Assembly: GCA_032027125.1 (NCBI GenBank)
Contig: JAVSMQ010000001.1
Location: 2,606,568 to 2,670,567 of the forward strand
DNA length: 64,000 bases
Direction of reading: 5' to 3'
Source: JANJTB01 sp032027125
GTDB lineage: Bacteria; Bacteroidota; Ignavibacteria; Kapaibacteriales; UBA2268
Part shown: positions 41,668 to 50,210 of the stretch, one piece after another
How positions within the stretch are numbered: position 1 is the first letter of the stretch
Layout of the letters: every line of letters begins with the position of its first letter
Position numbers and translations under genes: made by a program
Notes under the pieces: generated by a model
Database searches by the model: none
What the model was told of the DNA's origin: nothing
The model's input: the letters and a program-made list of their open reading frames with translations, nothing else

Positions 41668-43866
41668 ATGACAAAAGAAAGCGTAACAGGAAACAGTTCA
41701 GGATGGATGAATTCTATCGGTAAATTTGCAGGCGGGAAAATATTCCCATATATAGCAATTCTCATAATAGCATTACTATGTATAGTGATTTACTCAAATA
41801 TTTATGACAATTCAACTCATTTTGACGATGATTTTATTTTTAAGAATACAGACCTTCATAATCCTGGGGATTTTGACAAACTGTTTTCAATAAATAAATT
41901 CAGACTGATACCTTTCTGGACCTTTGCCTATAATTATGCCTCCAGTAACGAAGGAAAGGAACTTGGGGGATTTTACGCTTTTAATGTGATGATTCATATC
42001 ATCAACAGTATATTTGTTTTCGGAATAACATTGCTGATTTTCAGGACACCTGTCCTTAGAGATACTTCAATAGCAAGACACGGACCTATGCTTGCTTTTA
42101 CAGCCGGGTTGCTTTTTGCGGTTCATCCTTTGCAGACTCAGGCTGTAACATATATTTACCAGCGGCTTGCCTCAATAGCTGCAACATTTTATTTCGGTGC
42201 TATTCTGACATATCTTGCCGGAAGAATAGTGAATAAGGGCATGGGAGTCAGGATAATTTTATTTTTCCTGAGTTTTGTATTTCTGATACTCGGACTATTT
42301 TCAAAGGAGAATGTTTTTACTATATTTCCTATGATACTAATAATCGAGTTGATGCTGTTTAACAAGAATTTCAGATTGTCACCTGCTGTTGTGGGTGTAT
42401 TTGTTGGATTAATTGTTGTCGGGATATTCATATTTCTGCAGTTTCAGGTTCCGGGGAATGTATTTGCTCCGCTTGTGAATTTTAACGGTGAAACTATCAC
42501 AAGCCAGAGCTATCTGCTGACACAATTCAAAGTTCTGCCAATGTATTTCAGACTTTTTATATTTCCTTTCGGACAGAATTTCGACCATGACATCAGGGTG
42601 TCGGATTCATTTTTTGACGGCGGAGTACTTCTGGGATTTGCAATTATTGCTTTGATTATCGGTTTCGGATTATATATGTATAAATATAACAGGCTGATAA
42701 CTTTTGGTATATTGTGGACATTTTTGACAATTTCAATTGAATCAAGTATTATTCCGATTGCCGATGTAATGTTCGAGCACCGCGTGTATTTGCCTATGCT
42801 GGGAATGATACTTGCTTTAATCGGAATATTATACGAAGTATTTTCCAGAAGAGAAAAATTACTTCCTGTAATGTTTATTCTGCTTTTTGTTTTTGCTGGT
42901 ATAAGCGGCGTTCTTGCTAATAAAAGAAATAATGTCTGGAATTCGGAACTTACACTTTGGACTGATGCCGTTCATAAATCACCCCAAAAAGCAAGAACAT
43001 ACTTTAAAAGAGGTCAGGCAAATCTAACAGACGGTAAAGTCGCATGGGCTTTATACGATTTTAATCAGGTAATCCGCTACCGTCCGGAATTTATCTCTGC
43101 TTATACCTACCGTTCTGCTATACTTGAAAGTCTGAACAAAAACCGCGAAGCATTGAATGACCACGATAAATTCATAGAGTTATCAAAAGATAAAACACAG
43201 GGTTATCTAAACAGGGCAAGAGCTTATGCAAAAATGAAAGTATTTGGTAAAGCTCTCGAAGATTACGATGCTTATTTAAAGAAGAATAATCTCGACTCTG
43301 ATGTTTATCTCGAAAAGGCGGCAATATACGAATTACTTAATAATTCCGAATTGGCTATAAAAACTTCTCAACAGGCTCTGAAAGCGGATACTTCAAATCC
43401 GAATGCAATGTATGCACATGGTAAATATTTATATATGACTGCAAAATTTGACGAGGCGCTTGTTTGGTTAAATAAGGCAATCCTTTCTCCGAAAATCAAA
43501 ACCGGCACAATATTGAGAGCTTATAATATCAAAGGAAGTACGCTTTTCTTCAAAAAACAGTATGATGAATCGCTGACTGAATTTAATAAGGCTTACGAAA
43601 TCAGTAAAACATATCAGCCCTTGCTGATAAATATGGCTCTTTACTATCGTACAACCGGCGATTACAGTAAAGAATTGACAATTATTGACCGGGTCATTGC
43701 ATTAGAGGAAAACAATACAAACAACTGGCTGGCTCGCGGGTTGTGTAATATTAATCTGAAAAATTATAAGGAAGCCGATAAAGACTTAAGAAAAGCTCTT
43801 ATGCTTGACAGAACTAACAAGGAAGCTAATTTTAAACTTGCAGGTATTCAGAAATTTCTGAATTAG
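41668..43866 (+). CDS. TMTC-like multi-spanning membrane protein with C-terminal TPR repeats
   Basis: The 732-residue protein has about ten to twelve transmembrane helices (residues ~25-425) and then TPR repeats (about 440-732; FKRGQANLTDGKVAWALYDFNQVIRYRP and YLNRARAYAKMKVFGKALEDYDAYL are clear units). The first periplasmic loop holds HFDDDFIF, an acidic motif at the place expected for GT-C glycosyltransferases, and HPLQTQAVTYIYQRLASIAA matches the hallmark of TMTC-type proteins. In animals TMTC proteins are O-mannosyltransferases; bacterial relatives are mostly untested. A role in periplasmic protein O-glycosylation, common in Bacteroidota, is plausible but inferred. Confidence 0.8.
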   Translation: MTKESVTGNSSGWMNSIGKFAGGKIFPYIAILIIALLCIVIYSNIYDNSTHFDDDFIFKNTDLHNPGDFDKLFSINKFRLIPFWTFAYNYASSNEGKELGGFYAFNVMIHIINSIFVFGITLLIFRTPVLRDTSIARHGPMLAFTAGLLFAVHPLQTQAVTYIYQRLASIAATFYFGAILTYLAGRIVNKGMGVRIILFFLSFVFLILGLFSKENVFTIFPMILIIELMLFNKNFRLSPAVVGVFVGLIVVGIFIFLQFQVPGNVFAPLVNFNGETITSQSYLLTQFKVLPMYFRLFIFPFGQNFDHDIRVSDSFFDGGVLLGFAIIALIIGFGLYMYKYNRLITFGILWTFLTISIESSIIPIADVMFEHRVYLPMLGMILALIGILYEVFSRREKLLPVMFILLFVFAGISGVLANKRNNVWNSELTLWTDAVHKSPQKARTYFKRGQANLTDGKVAWALYDFNQVIRYRPEFISAYTYRSAILESLNKNREALNDHDKFIELSKDKTQGYLNRARAYAKMKVFGKALEDYDAYLKKNNLDSDVYLEKAAIYELLNNSELAIKTSQQALKADTSNPNAMYAHGKYLYMTAKFDEALVWLNKAILSPKIKTGTILRAYNIKGSTLFFKKQYDESLTEFNKAYEISKTYQPLLINMALYYRTTGDYSKELTIIDRVIALEENNTNNWLARGLCNINLKNYKEADKDLRKALMLDRTNKEANFKLAGIQKFLN

Positions 43867-44241
43867 TTATTGATTTTTAGGTTTCTATTAAGTTATAAAC
43901 GTAGTTGACGGAGGTGGATTTGTTTAGAAAACTGTATGTTTTGTCACTCTGACGCCGCAGGCGAAGAGTCCAGGCTGTTAATTAATTAAAACATGGATTC
44001 TTCACTTTGTTCCTAATAACAAATTCCTGAGTTTTTGTATTTGTCCCCCGCTGGCAGGGGCAGGGGGTGGAAATTAATTCATTGATTGGCTCTGCCGCTA
44101 CTTCGTGGTCTTCACTTTGCTCAGAATGACTTTCTCGCAGGCTTTTTCAGCAGACTACTAAGTTTATAATATGTAAAGAAATTGATAAATAGATTTTGAA
44201 AAGATAGAAAAATTTTCTCTTCAATATATATAGGTTTTGAA
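43867..44241. other. Intergenic region with pieces of dispersed repeats
   Basis: This 375-base gap has no gene. It holds a CCCCCGCTGGCAGGGG-type repeat (44041-44069) and two stretches rich in CTTCACTTTG and CTCAGAATGAC words (around 43990-44020 and 44100-44135) that look like decayed dispersed repeats. Confidence 0.5.
44041..44069. repeat. Dispersed C/G-rich repeat, second copy
   Basis: TGTCCCCCGCTGGCAGGGG followed by CAGGGGGTGG closely matches the element at about 24345-24373. Confidence 0.7.
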
Positions 44242-45678
44242 ATGAAAAGTTCGAAATTGTATTTGATGATTATGATGGCTGCTTTACCATTTATCATGGC
44301 TCAAAGCGAACCTGCCGGCTACGTGGTTTTATCATGGAATGATTTGGGTATGCACTGCTCAAACAAGGATTTCAGTTCATTAGTAGTACTGCCTCCATAT
44401 AACAATCTGCTGTGTCAGGTTATTAAAAAAGGTGACGAAAATTCAATGCCCGAAATCATAACGGATGGTTTGAAAGTAACTTATGAAATCCCCGGCAATA
44501 CAACATCCACTAACAAAACCAACTTCTGGCAGTATGCAAACGCTATTTTCGGAGTGACGTTAGCAGACAATATCGGTCTGACAGGAAAGGGATTAACCGG
44601 AGAAATGGATATTAAATCCGGATATTTTACAGCAGCGGGTATTCCACTTACTCCTTATACAGACGCTGACCTAATCAATGAAGACCCTTATCAGCTTGCA
44701 TTGGTTAAGGCTTTTGACATCAACAACAACTATCTTGGTTCTTCTACTCCTGTAATACCTGTTTCAAATGAAATTGGCTGCGTAAGCTCGGGATGCCACT
44801 CCAGCGAACAGGCGATATTAAACAGCCATGAAAACGAAGACGGATTTGACCCGACTAAAAAGCCGATTCTTTGTGCAAAATGCCACGCATCCAATGCTTT
44901 AGGAACAACGGGTATAGGCGAAGCTCCGATATTTTCGTATGTAATTCATGAAAAACATGCCGGCAAAACTTCGGACTGTTACAAATGTCATCCGGGTCAA
45001 AAAACTAAATGTTTCAGAGATGTTATGTCTATGGCTGGTATGCAATGCTCTGATTGTCATGGCAGCATGAGTAACGTTGCCACCACAATATCGCAGGGAA
45101 GGAGACCATGGCTGGATGAACCTTCATGCGGCGCGTCAGCCTGCCATGGTTCGAATTACAAGGAAAATGAGGGGTTGCTGTTCAGACAATCAAAAGGTCA
45201 CGGCGGTGTATATTGCAGCGGTTGTCATGGCGAGCCGCACGGTATAGTACCAACACGAGAAGGCTCAAGAGATAATGCTCAGAATATTGCTTTGCAGGGT
45301 TATCAGGGTGCGCTTCGTGAATGTAAAGTATGTCATACCGTTGCTCCTACTGCACCGGGACCGCATAATATTCTTCCGAGTGAAGTAAAAGTTCTTAATG
45401 ATGATTCCCGTAAATTTGATTTTAATCTAAAACCGATGTATCCAAGTCCGCTGACATCAACATCTGTAATTCCATTCAGTATTTCCAAAGCCGGAGATGT
45501 GCATGTTGATATTTATTCAGAAGACGGCAGGCACATTCTGAATCTGCTCAATCAATACCTGCTTCCTGCGGAATATTCTGTAAATATTCAGTCTGGCAAC
45601 CTATCAAGCGGTATTTATATCTGCGTTTTAAAAGTTAATGGTGCTACCAAAACAAGCCGGCTTGTAGTTCAAAAATAA
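44242..45678 (+). CDS. Multihaem cytochrome c with T9SS sorting domain
   Basis: The 478-residue protein starts with a signal peptide (to about MAQ22) and an N-terminal domain with WNDLGMHCSNKDF (about 25-165), then a haem region (about 170-385) with five CxxCH motifs (CAKCH, CYKCH, CSDCH, CSGCH, CKVCH) and two CX4CH motifs (CVSSGCH and CGASACH), the latter a known but rarer haem-attachment form. The last ~75 residues (from MYPSPLTSTSVIPFSIS to SRLVVQK) form a T9SS sorting domain. The protein should be exported across the outer membrane and exposed at the surface, where it could move electrons to or from outside partners. The WNDLGMHC family has no established function that I know of. A strong hairpin follows the gene. 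Confidence 0.85.
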   Translation: MKSSKLYLMIMMAALPFIMAQSEPAGYVVLSWNDLGMHCSNKDFSSLVVLPPYNNLLCQVIKKGDENSMPEIITDGLKVTYEIPGNTTSTNKTNFWQYANAIFGVTLADNIGLTGKGLTGEMDIKSGYFTAAGIPLTPYTDADLINEDPYQLALVKAFDINNNYLGSSTPVIPVSNEIGCVSSGCHSSEQAILNSHENEDGFDPTKKPILCAKCHASNALGTTGIGEAPIFSYVIHEKHAGKTSDCYKCHPGQKTKCFRDVMSMAGMQCSDCHGSMSNVATTISQGRRPWLDEPSCGASACHGSNYKENEGLLFRQSKGHGGVYCSGCHGEPHGIVPTREGSRDNAQNIALQGYQGALRECKVCHTVAPTAPGPHNILPSEVKVLNDDSRKFDFNLKPMYPSPLTSTSVIPFSISKAGDVHVDIYSEDGRHILNLLNQYLLPAEYSVNIQSGNLSSGIYICVLKVNGATKTSRLVVQK

Positions 45679-45696
45679 TAATTCCATTTTAGATTA

Positions 45697-45731
45697 GATG
45701 GAGTTCACCTCGGAGGTGGACTCCATCTTTT
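45697..45731 (+). terminator. Hairpin terminator after the multihaem cytochrome gene
   Basis: GATGGAGTTCACCTC and GAGGTGGACTCCATC (45697-45711 and 45713-45727) pair with a single G-T wobble and are followed by TTTTC. The stem is unusually long and could also belong to the palindromes scattered through the window. Confidence 0.75.
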
Positions 45732-45752
45732 CATCTCCCCGAAAAATATTCA

Positions 45753-45847
45753 GAATCACGGATTAAACTAATTACACCGATGCCACGGATTTCAAATCAG
45801 TGAAATCCTTTAATCCGTGTAATCAGTGATTCTGATAAAATGGAATA
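45753..45847. repeat. Long imperfect hairpin repeat, copy 1
   Basis: This 95-base unit begins GAATCACGGATT and ends with AATCCGTGT...CAGTGATTC and a short tail, so its ends can pair. A second copy lies 151 bases downstream. No gene is inside. Confidence 0.8.
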
Positions 45848-45903
45848 TGTCCGAACCTTTGATTGTACCTGATTTTTATGATTGAATTGATTGGGATTTG
45901 TCT

Positions 45904-45998
45904 GAATCACGGATTTAACTAATTACACCGATGCCACGGATTAATAATCAGTGAAATCCTTTAATCCGTGTAATCCGTGATTCTGATAAAATGGAATA
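45904..45998. repeat. Long imperfect hairpin repeat, copy 2
   Basis: This 95-base unit is nearly identical to 45753-45847. Its outer ends GAATCACGGATTTA and TAATCCGTGATTC pair, as do inner CACGGATTA words. Similar CGGATTACACGGATT-type repeats are common between genes in Bacteroidota-like genomes. Confidence 0.8.
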
Positions 45999-46026
45999 AT
46001 TTTTACTAATTCACAAATCTGTTTTG

Positions 46027-46392
46027 CTATATTTCAAGGATTAATAAGTCCAATTCTTTAATCACGGTAAATCCATTATCTGCAGTTACTAAAGGCAATT
46101 CATAAACTATGGATGTTGCTGCAATAATAGCATCAGGTAGTTTGATATTATATTTTTTTCTTAAGTTAATAGTTTTCTCTTTTATTTGTTTGTTCCAATC
46201 AAAATAAAAGCAGTCATCAATTAGTAATCGAAGTTTTGTTTCTACTGATTTGGTTATCCCACGGAAACCCAATAGTTCGACTTCACTAATGAATGATATA
46301 CCAAATTGATAAGCAAGTAAGTGGTTCACAACTTCATTCCCTTCATGAACGTATATCAGGAAATTTGTATCAGCAAGAAAATCAATTTTCAT
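46027..46392 (-). CDS. PIN-domain toxin (VapC-like ribonuclease)
   Basis: The 121-residue protein has the PIN-fold acidic quartet: Asp8 (LADTNFLIYVHEG), Glu39 (SEVELLGF), Asp87 (IKLPDAIIAA) and Asp105 (TADNGF). PIN toxins of the VapC family cleave tRNA or rRNA using these residues and magnesium. It starts inside the end of a 55-codon upstream gene (11-base overlap), the usual toxin-antitoxin order. All catalytic residues are intact. Confidence 0.88.
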   Translation of the reverse strand: MKIDFLADTNFLIYVHEGNEVVNHLLAYQFGISFISEVELLGFRGITKSVETKLRLLIDDCFYFDWNKQIKEKTINLRKKYNIKLPDAIIAATSIVYELPLVTADNGFTVIKELDLLILEI

Positions 46393-46549
46393 TTGCTCTT
46401 ACTTCTTGTTGATACTTCAAACCATCAATATTTCTTCGCAACTTGCCGAAATGCTTCGACAAATTTCCATTTTTAACTGATTTCTCAGCTTTTTCTGATA
46501 ACGATTTAAGTGATTTCCTTAGATTTATATTATCAAGCACAACATTCAT
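46382..46549 (-). CDS. Small antitoxin candidate for the PIN toxin
   Basis: This 55-residue reading frame (MNVVLDNINLRKSLKSLSEK to RANEN) ends 11 bases inside the PIN gene. AAAGG lies 7 bases before its ATG. It is basic and helical, with no recognised DNA-binding family. Position, size and overlap make it the likely antitoxin. Its frame is open further upstream but without a good start codon. Confidence 0.65.
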   Translation of the reverse strand: MNVVLDNINLRKSLKSLSEKAEKSVKNGNLSKHFGKLRRNIDGLKYQQEVRANEN

Positions 46550-46610
46550 CTCAATACCTTTAATAGTTTTATTTCTAATGATTAAAACGTCAATCCAAAT
46601 TTATTATTTT

Positions 46611-47966
46611 CTACTCTCCTCTCACCACCTGATACTGTTCGACTTCTTTTCCACAGTAAACCTTCACAGAATATACACCAACCGGGTATTGTGTAAAGTC
46701 AATAGTAAGAAGATTGCCGGATACCCCAGAAAGATTTGAAGATTTGATTAAATTCCCGCTTGAGTCGAATATTTCATACTTACTTGTGTTAACGCAATTC
46801 ATAGGAATGTTTACAATTCCGGTAGTAGGATTGGGGTAAATAATAACTTTTGGGTTATTTTCTGGAACACCGGTATCTGGTTGGTAATTGAATTTATTAA
46901 TTGTACCTGTGCCATATCCAATAAAAAACTTATGTATAGAGTTATATACAGAATTTCCGGGGTAAACTGTGTCACCATCCTGATAATGTCTTTGGAATTC
47001 CAATTCCATAGAAATTAAATCAACTATTTTCACAAATGGACCTCCACCGCCTAAAATTTTGGTTTCATTTTCAAAAAAAGTAAATCCCTCATTATATATT
47101 CTATCGTCAATATCCTCAACTGTAGCAAAAGTAGAATCAATTATTCTGTTTTGGATAATGCTGAATATACACAAACCAAAAAGACCATTGTTATTGTCTT
47201 GATAAAATTGTCCGGTAAAGTAAATTCTGTCTGTATTCAGTTTGGAGAATTTCACATCTGCCGGGTCGCTCCATTCATTGGTGTTCTGGTCAGATATATA
47301 CTTGTCAACTATTTTCTGGCGTGTATCAAGAGACCAGACCATTAGTTTGGATATTTTCCCCTCATTCATAACCGCCAGATATTTTCCGTCTTTTGATACC
47401 GCAAGATTTACAAGCAAGAGTTTTTCGTCTTCAGGGGTTGTCAGTTCACCCACTGGCTGCAGGGTTTCCCTGTCATAAATCTGTATTTTCCTGTAAAATA
47501 CCCAATATCCAAGACTGTCCTTTCCTTTTTTCCAAATAACATAGATGAAAGGACGGATAGGGTCAACAGCAATTTCTTCAAATGCACTGTAAAAACCTCC
47601 TGTATCCAGTGGGAGTTTATATTCACTCACTAAACTCATATCAGTTATATTTCTTGTTTGAAGTGTTTTCATTCCTCCGACATTATAAATCATGGCGAGT
47701 TTGTTATTATCGGGTGTAAATTCAAATTTATAAACACCAATCGGATACTTAGTTATTATATCCCCATTTTCACAGTTACGTATTTGCAGTTCATAACCGT
47801 TTGTGATCATAAAATTATCTTCCCCCGGCATAAATTTTATACCTGAAATCATTCCTGAATCAAGATTTTGCATCCAGTTGACCGTAATCTCACCTGCCCT
47901 CGTCGGGCTTGCACTTAGAAATAGCAGCACCAAAGCCGCCGCCGTTAAAAACATTTTACGATTCAT
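46611..47966 (-). CDS. Secreted beta-propeller-like protein with T9SS sorting domain
   Basis: The 451-residue protein has a signal peptide (MNRKMFLTAAALVLLFLSAS, cleavage near TRA), a WD40/YVTN-like propeller region (about 28-365, for example FMPGEDNFMITNGYELQIRN, FTPDNNKLAMIYN and VSKDGKYLAVMNEGKIS), and a T9SS sorting domain from VIIYPNPTTGIVNI to YQVVRGE. Its ATG overlaps the stop of rhuM (ATGA), which is odd for a secreted protein and a cytoplasmic one. A second, broken copy of its signal-peptide start lies beyond rhuM at 49014-49133, so rhuM may have been inserted between an old start and this gene. Confidence 0.82.
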   Translation of the reverse strand: MNRKMFLTAAALVLLFLSASPTRAGEITVNWMQNLDSGMISGIKFMPGEDNFMITNGYELQIRNCENGDIITKYPIGVYKFEFTPDNNKLAMIYNVGGMKTLQTRNITDMSLVSEYKLPLDTGGFYSAFEEIAVDPIRPFIYVIWKKGKDSLGYWVFYRKIQIYDRETLQPVGELTTPEDEKLLLVNLAVSKDGKYLAVMNEGKISKLMVWSLDTRQKIVDKYISDQNTNEWSDPADVKFSKLNTDRIYFTGQFYQDNNNGLFGLCIFSIIQNRIIDSTFATVEDIDDRIYNEGFTFFENETKILGGGGPFVKIVDLISMELEFQRHYQDGDTVYPGNSVYNSIHKFFIGYGTGTINKFNYQPDTGVPENNPKVIIYPNPTTGIVNIPMNCVNTSKYEIFDSSGNLIKSSNLSGVSGNLLTIDFTQYPVGVYSVKVYCGKEVEQYQVVRGE

Positions 47967-47967
47967 A
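47946..47967. repeat. 22-base direct repeat flanking rhuM, copy A
   Basis: TAAAAACATTTTACG-type 22-mer covering the start codons of the T9SS protein. 21 of 22 bases match 49113-49134. Confidence 0.75.
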
Positions 47968-48967
47968 GTATTCTTCTTTCATCAATATGTACATTATCAA
48001 TTAATCTTTCAAATTCGCTATATATTTTGTCATTCTCCAAAATGCGTTTCTTATTATAAATTTCATATTCGGATTCCGCTTTTTCAATGGCAAGTTCGTG
48101 ACTTATATTTCCGGCATGTGTTAGAATATCCCTGTCATTAAGATTCAGAAATCCATCTAATTTTTCAATCCAATTCTTCATATTCATTGGTATTCGCCGC
48201 ATTGCCTGTCCCGTAGCAAAAACTAAATATTGCTCAACGAGATTATTTAATGCCAATAACTCTTCTTCATTTAAATAATTTTTAGCTATTACGACGTCCT
48301 GCTTTCTAACTTTTGTCCCCCGCCAATTGGTTAATCCCATATTTTTTGAATTGTTGTCTGCTCTTTCGTTAATAATTTCAGCAGCAGTTTTTCCTGTGAT
48401 AGCCCAGTGCATTTTGTTTTGTACAGTTTTAAAGAATATGATACTCATTTCAGCAGTTGGGTCGTAATCAACACTTGTAGCATAAATATCTGTTATTTTC
48501 TGATAAAACCTCTTTTCAGAAGTCCTGATATCTTGAATTCTTCTTAACAACTCTTCAAAATAATCATAAGGCAAATCAGGATTTTTCAACCTTTCGTCAT
48601 CAAGAACAAATCCCTTTACGATATATTCCCTTAATCTTTGAGTTGCCCATTGCCTGAATTTGGTTGCGATATGGCTTTTAATTCTATACCCTACAGATAT
48701 AATCGCATCAAGATTGTAGAATTTCTGTTTCCGTTCTACCATCCTAATGCCCTCTTTTTGAACTTGTAAAAAATCCTTACAAGTTGCCACTTCCTGCAAT
48801 TCATCTTCATCAAATATGTTTTTCAAATGGATAGTGATATTCTGTGGTGTTGTTTGGAAAAGCTCTGCCATCATCTTTTGAGACAGCCAAACAGTCTCAT
48901 CTTCGAGCCGAACATCTAATTTTGTTTTCCCATCCTCTGTTTGGTATATTAAAAGCTGTGAACTCAT
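47963..48967 (-). CDS. RhuM-family protein
   Basis: The 334-residue protein belongs to the virulence RhuM family (named from Salmonella SPI-3): an N-terminal LLIYQTEDGKTKLDVRLEDETVWLSQKMMAELFQTTPQNITIHLKNIF, then FYNLDAIISVGYRIKS and FRQWATQRLREYIVKGFVLDDERL, and a C-terminal Fic/DOC-related region (NEEELLALNNLVEQYLVFA). The N-terminal part looks like a winged-helix DNA-binding domain. The biochemical role is unknown; rhuM genes are often found near restriction-modification and other accessory genes. All segments are present, so the gene looks intact. Its stop overlaps the start of the T9SS gene downstream. Confidence 0.9.
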   Translation of the reverse strand: MSSQLLIYQTEDGKTKLDVRLEDETVWLSQKMMAELFQTTPQNITIHLKNIFDEDELQEVATCKDFLQVQKEGIRMVERKQKFYNLDAIISVGYRIKSHIATKFRQWATQRLREYIVKGFVLDDERLKNPDLPYDYFEELLRRIQDIRTSEKRFYQKITDIYATSVDYDPTAEMSIIFFKTVQNKMHWAITGKTAAEIINERADNNSKNMGLTNWRGTKVRKQDVVIAKNYLNEEELLALNNLVEQYLVFATGQAMRRIPMNMKNWIEKLDGFLNLNDRDILTHAGNISHELAIEKAESEYEIYNKKRILENDKIYSEFERLIDNVHIDERRIL

Positions 48968-49013
48968 TTTATTTTTCTACAATGTTACTAAAAATTTAGT
49001 TGTATAATCTTTG

Positions 49014-49133
49014 TTACTTTATTTTATTTGCTTTAAGGAAGTGCCTTGTTGTTATATTATGTTGGATTCGCCCGTAAAGGTTGTAAGTACCGATAAAGAC
49101 AAACACAGCGAATAAAAACATTTTACGAATCAT
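49014..49133 (-). pseudogene. Orphan signal-peptide start resembling the T9SS gene beyond rhuM
   Basis: A 39-codon frame MIRKMFLFAVFVFIGTYNLYG then RIQHNITT... to a stop looks like a signal peptide followed by nonsense. Its first codons share RKMFL and a 22-base stretch with the start of the gene at 47966. It is probably the stranded 5' end of a former secreted-protein gene. Confidence 0.5.
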
Positions 49134-49134
49134 A
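49113..49134. repeat. 22-base direct repeat flanking rhuM, copy B
   Basis: Matches 47946-47967 at 21 of 22 bases. Together the copies bracket rhuM and 145 bases upstream of it. Confidence 0.75.
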
Positions 49135-49254
49135 TCATTTTCCAAATAACATTTTTATATTTTGCAAACATAGTCAATTATAATGACACATGAAACCGGA
49201 AAAAGACCACAAAATAATTTTTAAAATAATTCCGAAGATAAGTATAAAAATCTT

Positions 49255-49262
49255 TACTTTTG
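49255..49262 (+). promoter_or_regulatory. Candidate -7 element (TACTTTTG) of pyrBI
   Basis: TACTTTTG matches TAnnTTTG, 40 bases before the pyrB ATG. No attenuator hairpin or pyrimidine-rich leader is visible in the short 5' region. Confidence 0.55.
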
Positions 49263-49301
49263 TATTTAGTTATATTATATAATTAAAAAATGAAGTTATA
49301 A

Positions 49302-50210
49302 ATGAAAGGTAAAAGTTTAATTTCTATTAACGATTACACCAAAGAGGAGCAAATCTCTATATTAGATTTGGCTGCCGGCTTTGAGAAAAATCCAACCCAA
49401 AAAATTCTTGAAGGCTTTGTTGTAGCAACACTCTTTTTTGAGCCCTCCACACGCACGAGGCTTAGTTTCGAGAGTGCAGTTAACCGTCTGGGCGGCAAGA
49501 TAATAGGATTCTCTGACACGTCCTCTACAAGCGTTAAAAAAGGCGAGTCTCTTAAGGATACAATTCTTACAGTCAGCAACTATTCCGATTTAATTGTGAT
49601 GCGTAATCCGGTTGAAGGCAGCGCCCGCTATGCCAGCGAAGTTGCTACCGTACCGCTGATAAATGCCGGAGACGGTTCTAACCAGCATCCTACACAGACA
49701 TTACTTGACCTTTACACAATACGGCAGACTCAGGGAACACTTGATAATCTGAATATTGCATTTGTCGGCGACCTGAAATACGGCAGAACTGTTCATTCGC
49801 TCGTTATGGCACTATGTAATTATAATACGACATTTTATTTTGTATCGCCTGAAGAACTTAAACTGCCGGGCTATATTAAAATGCACATAAAAAATAATAA
49901 TCTGACTTATCACCAGATTACTGATATGAAAAATATCATGGGTCTGAGTGATATTCTGTATATGACCCGAATTCAAAGAGAACGTTTTTCAGATGCACTC
50001 GAGTACGAGCGGGTGAAAGACTCCTACATTCTAAAAAGAAATATGCTTACCGGAATAAAAGATAATTTGAAAATTCTGCATCCGCTTCCGAGAGTAAACG
50101 AAATCTCTGAAGATGTGGACGACACTCCGCAGGCACATTACTTCCAGCAGGCACTTAACGGTGTATTTGTCAGACAGGCTTTAATAACTTCTATCTTAGG
50201 AATCAAATGA
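49302..50210 (+). CDS. pyrB: Aspartate carbamoyltransferase, catalytic subunit
   Basis: The 302-residue protein catalyses carbamoyl phosphate plus aspartate to N-carbamoylaspartate, the committed step of pyrimidine synthesis. The carbamoyl-phosphate site FFEPSTRTRLSFESA and the SSTSVKKGESLKDT loop are present, as are GDGSNQHPTQTLLDLYT and the aspartate-binding HPLPRVNEI. The length is normal. The gene overlaps pyrI by 4 bases (ATGA), so the two subunits are made together. Confidence 0.97.
   Translation: MKGKSLISINDYTKEEQISILDLAAGFEKNPTQKILEGFVVATLFFEPSTRTRLSFESAVNRLGGKIIGFSDTSSTSVKKGESLKDTILTVSNYSDLIVMRNPVEGSARYASEVATVPLINAGDGSNQHPTQTLLDLYTIRQTQGTLDNLNIAFVGDLKYGRTVHSLVMALCNYNTTFYFVSPEELKLPGYIKMHIKNNNLTYHQITDMKNIMGLSDILYMTRIQRERFSDALEYERVKDSYILKRNMLTGIKDNLKILHPLPRVNEISEDVDDTPQAHYFQQALNGVFVRQALITSILGIK

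Noticed and set aside
45753..45998. CRISPR array
   Set aside because: Only two units of 95 bases, self-complementary, with no short regular repeat-spacer pattern and no cas genes.
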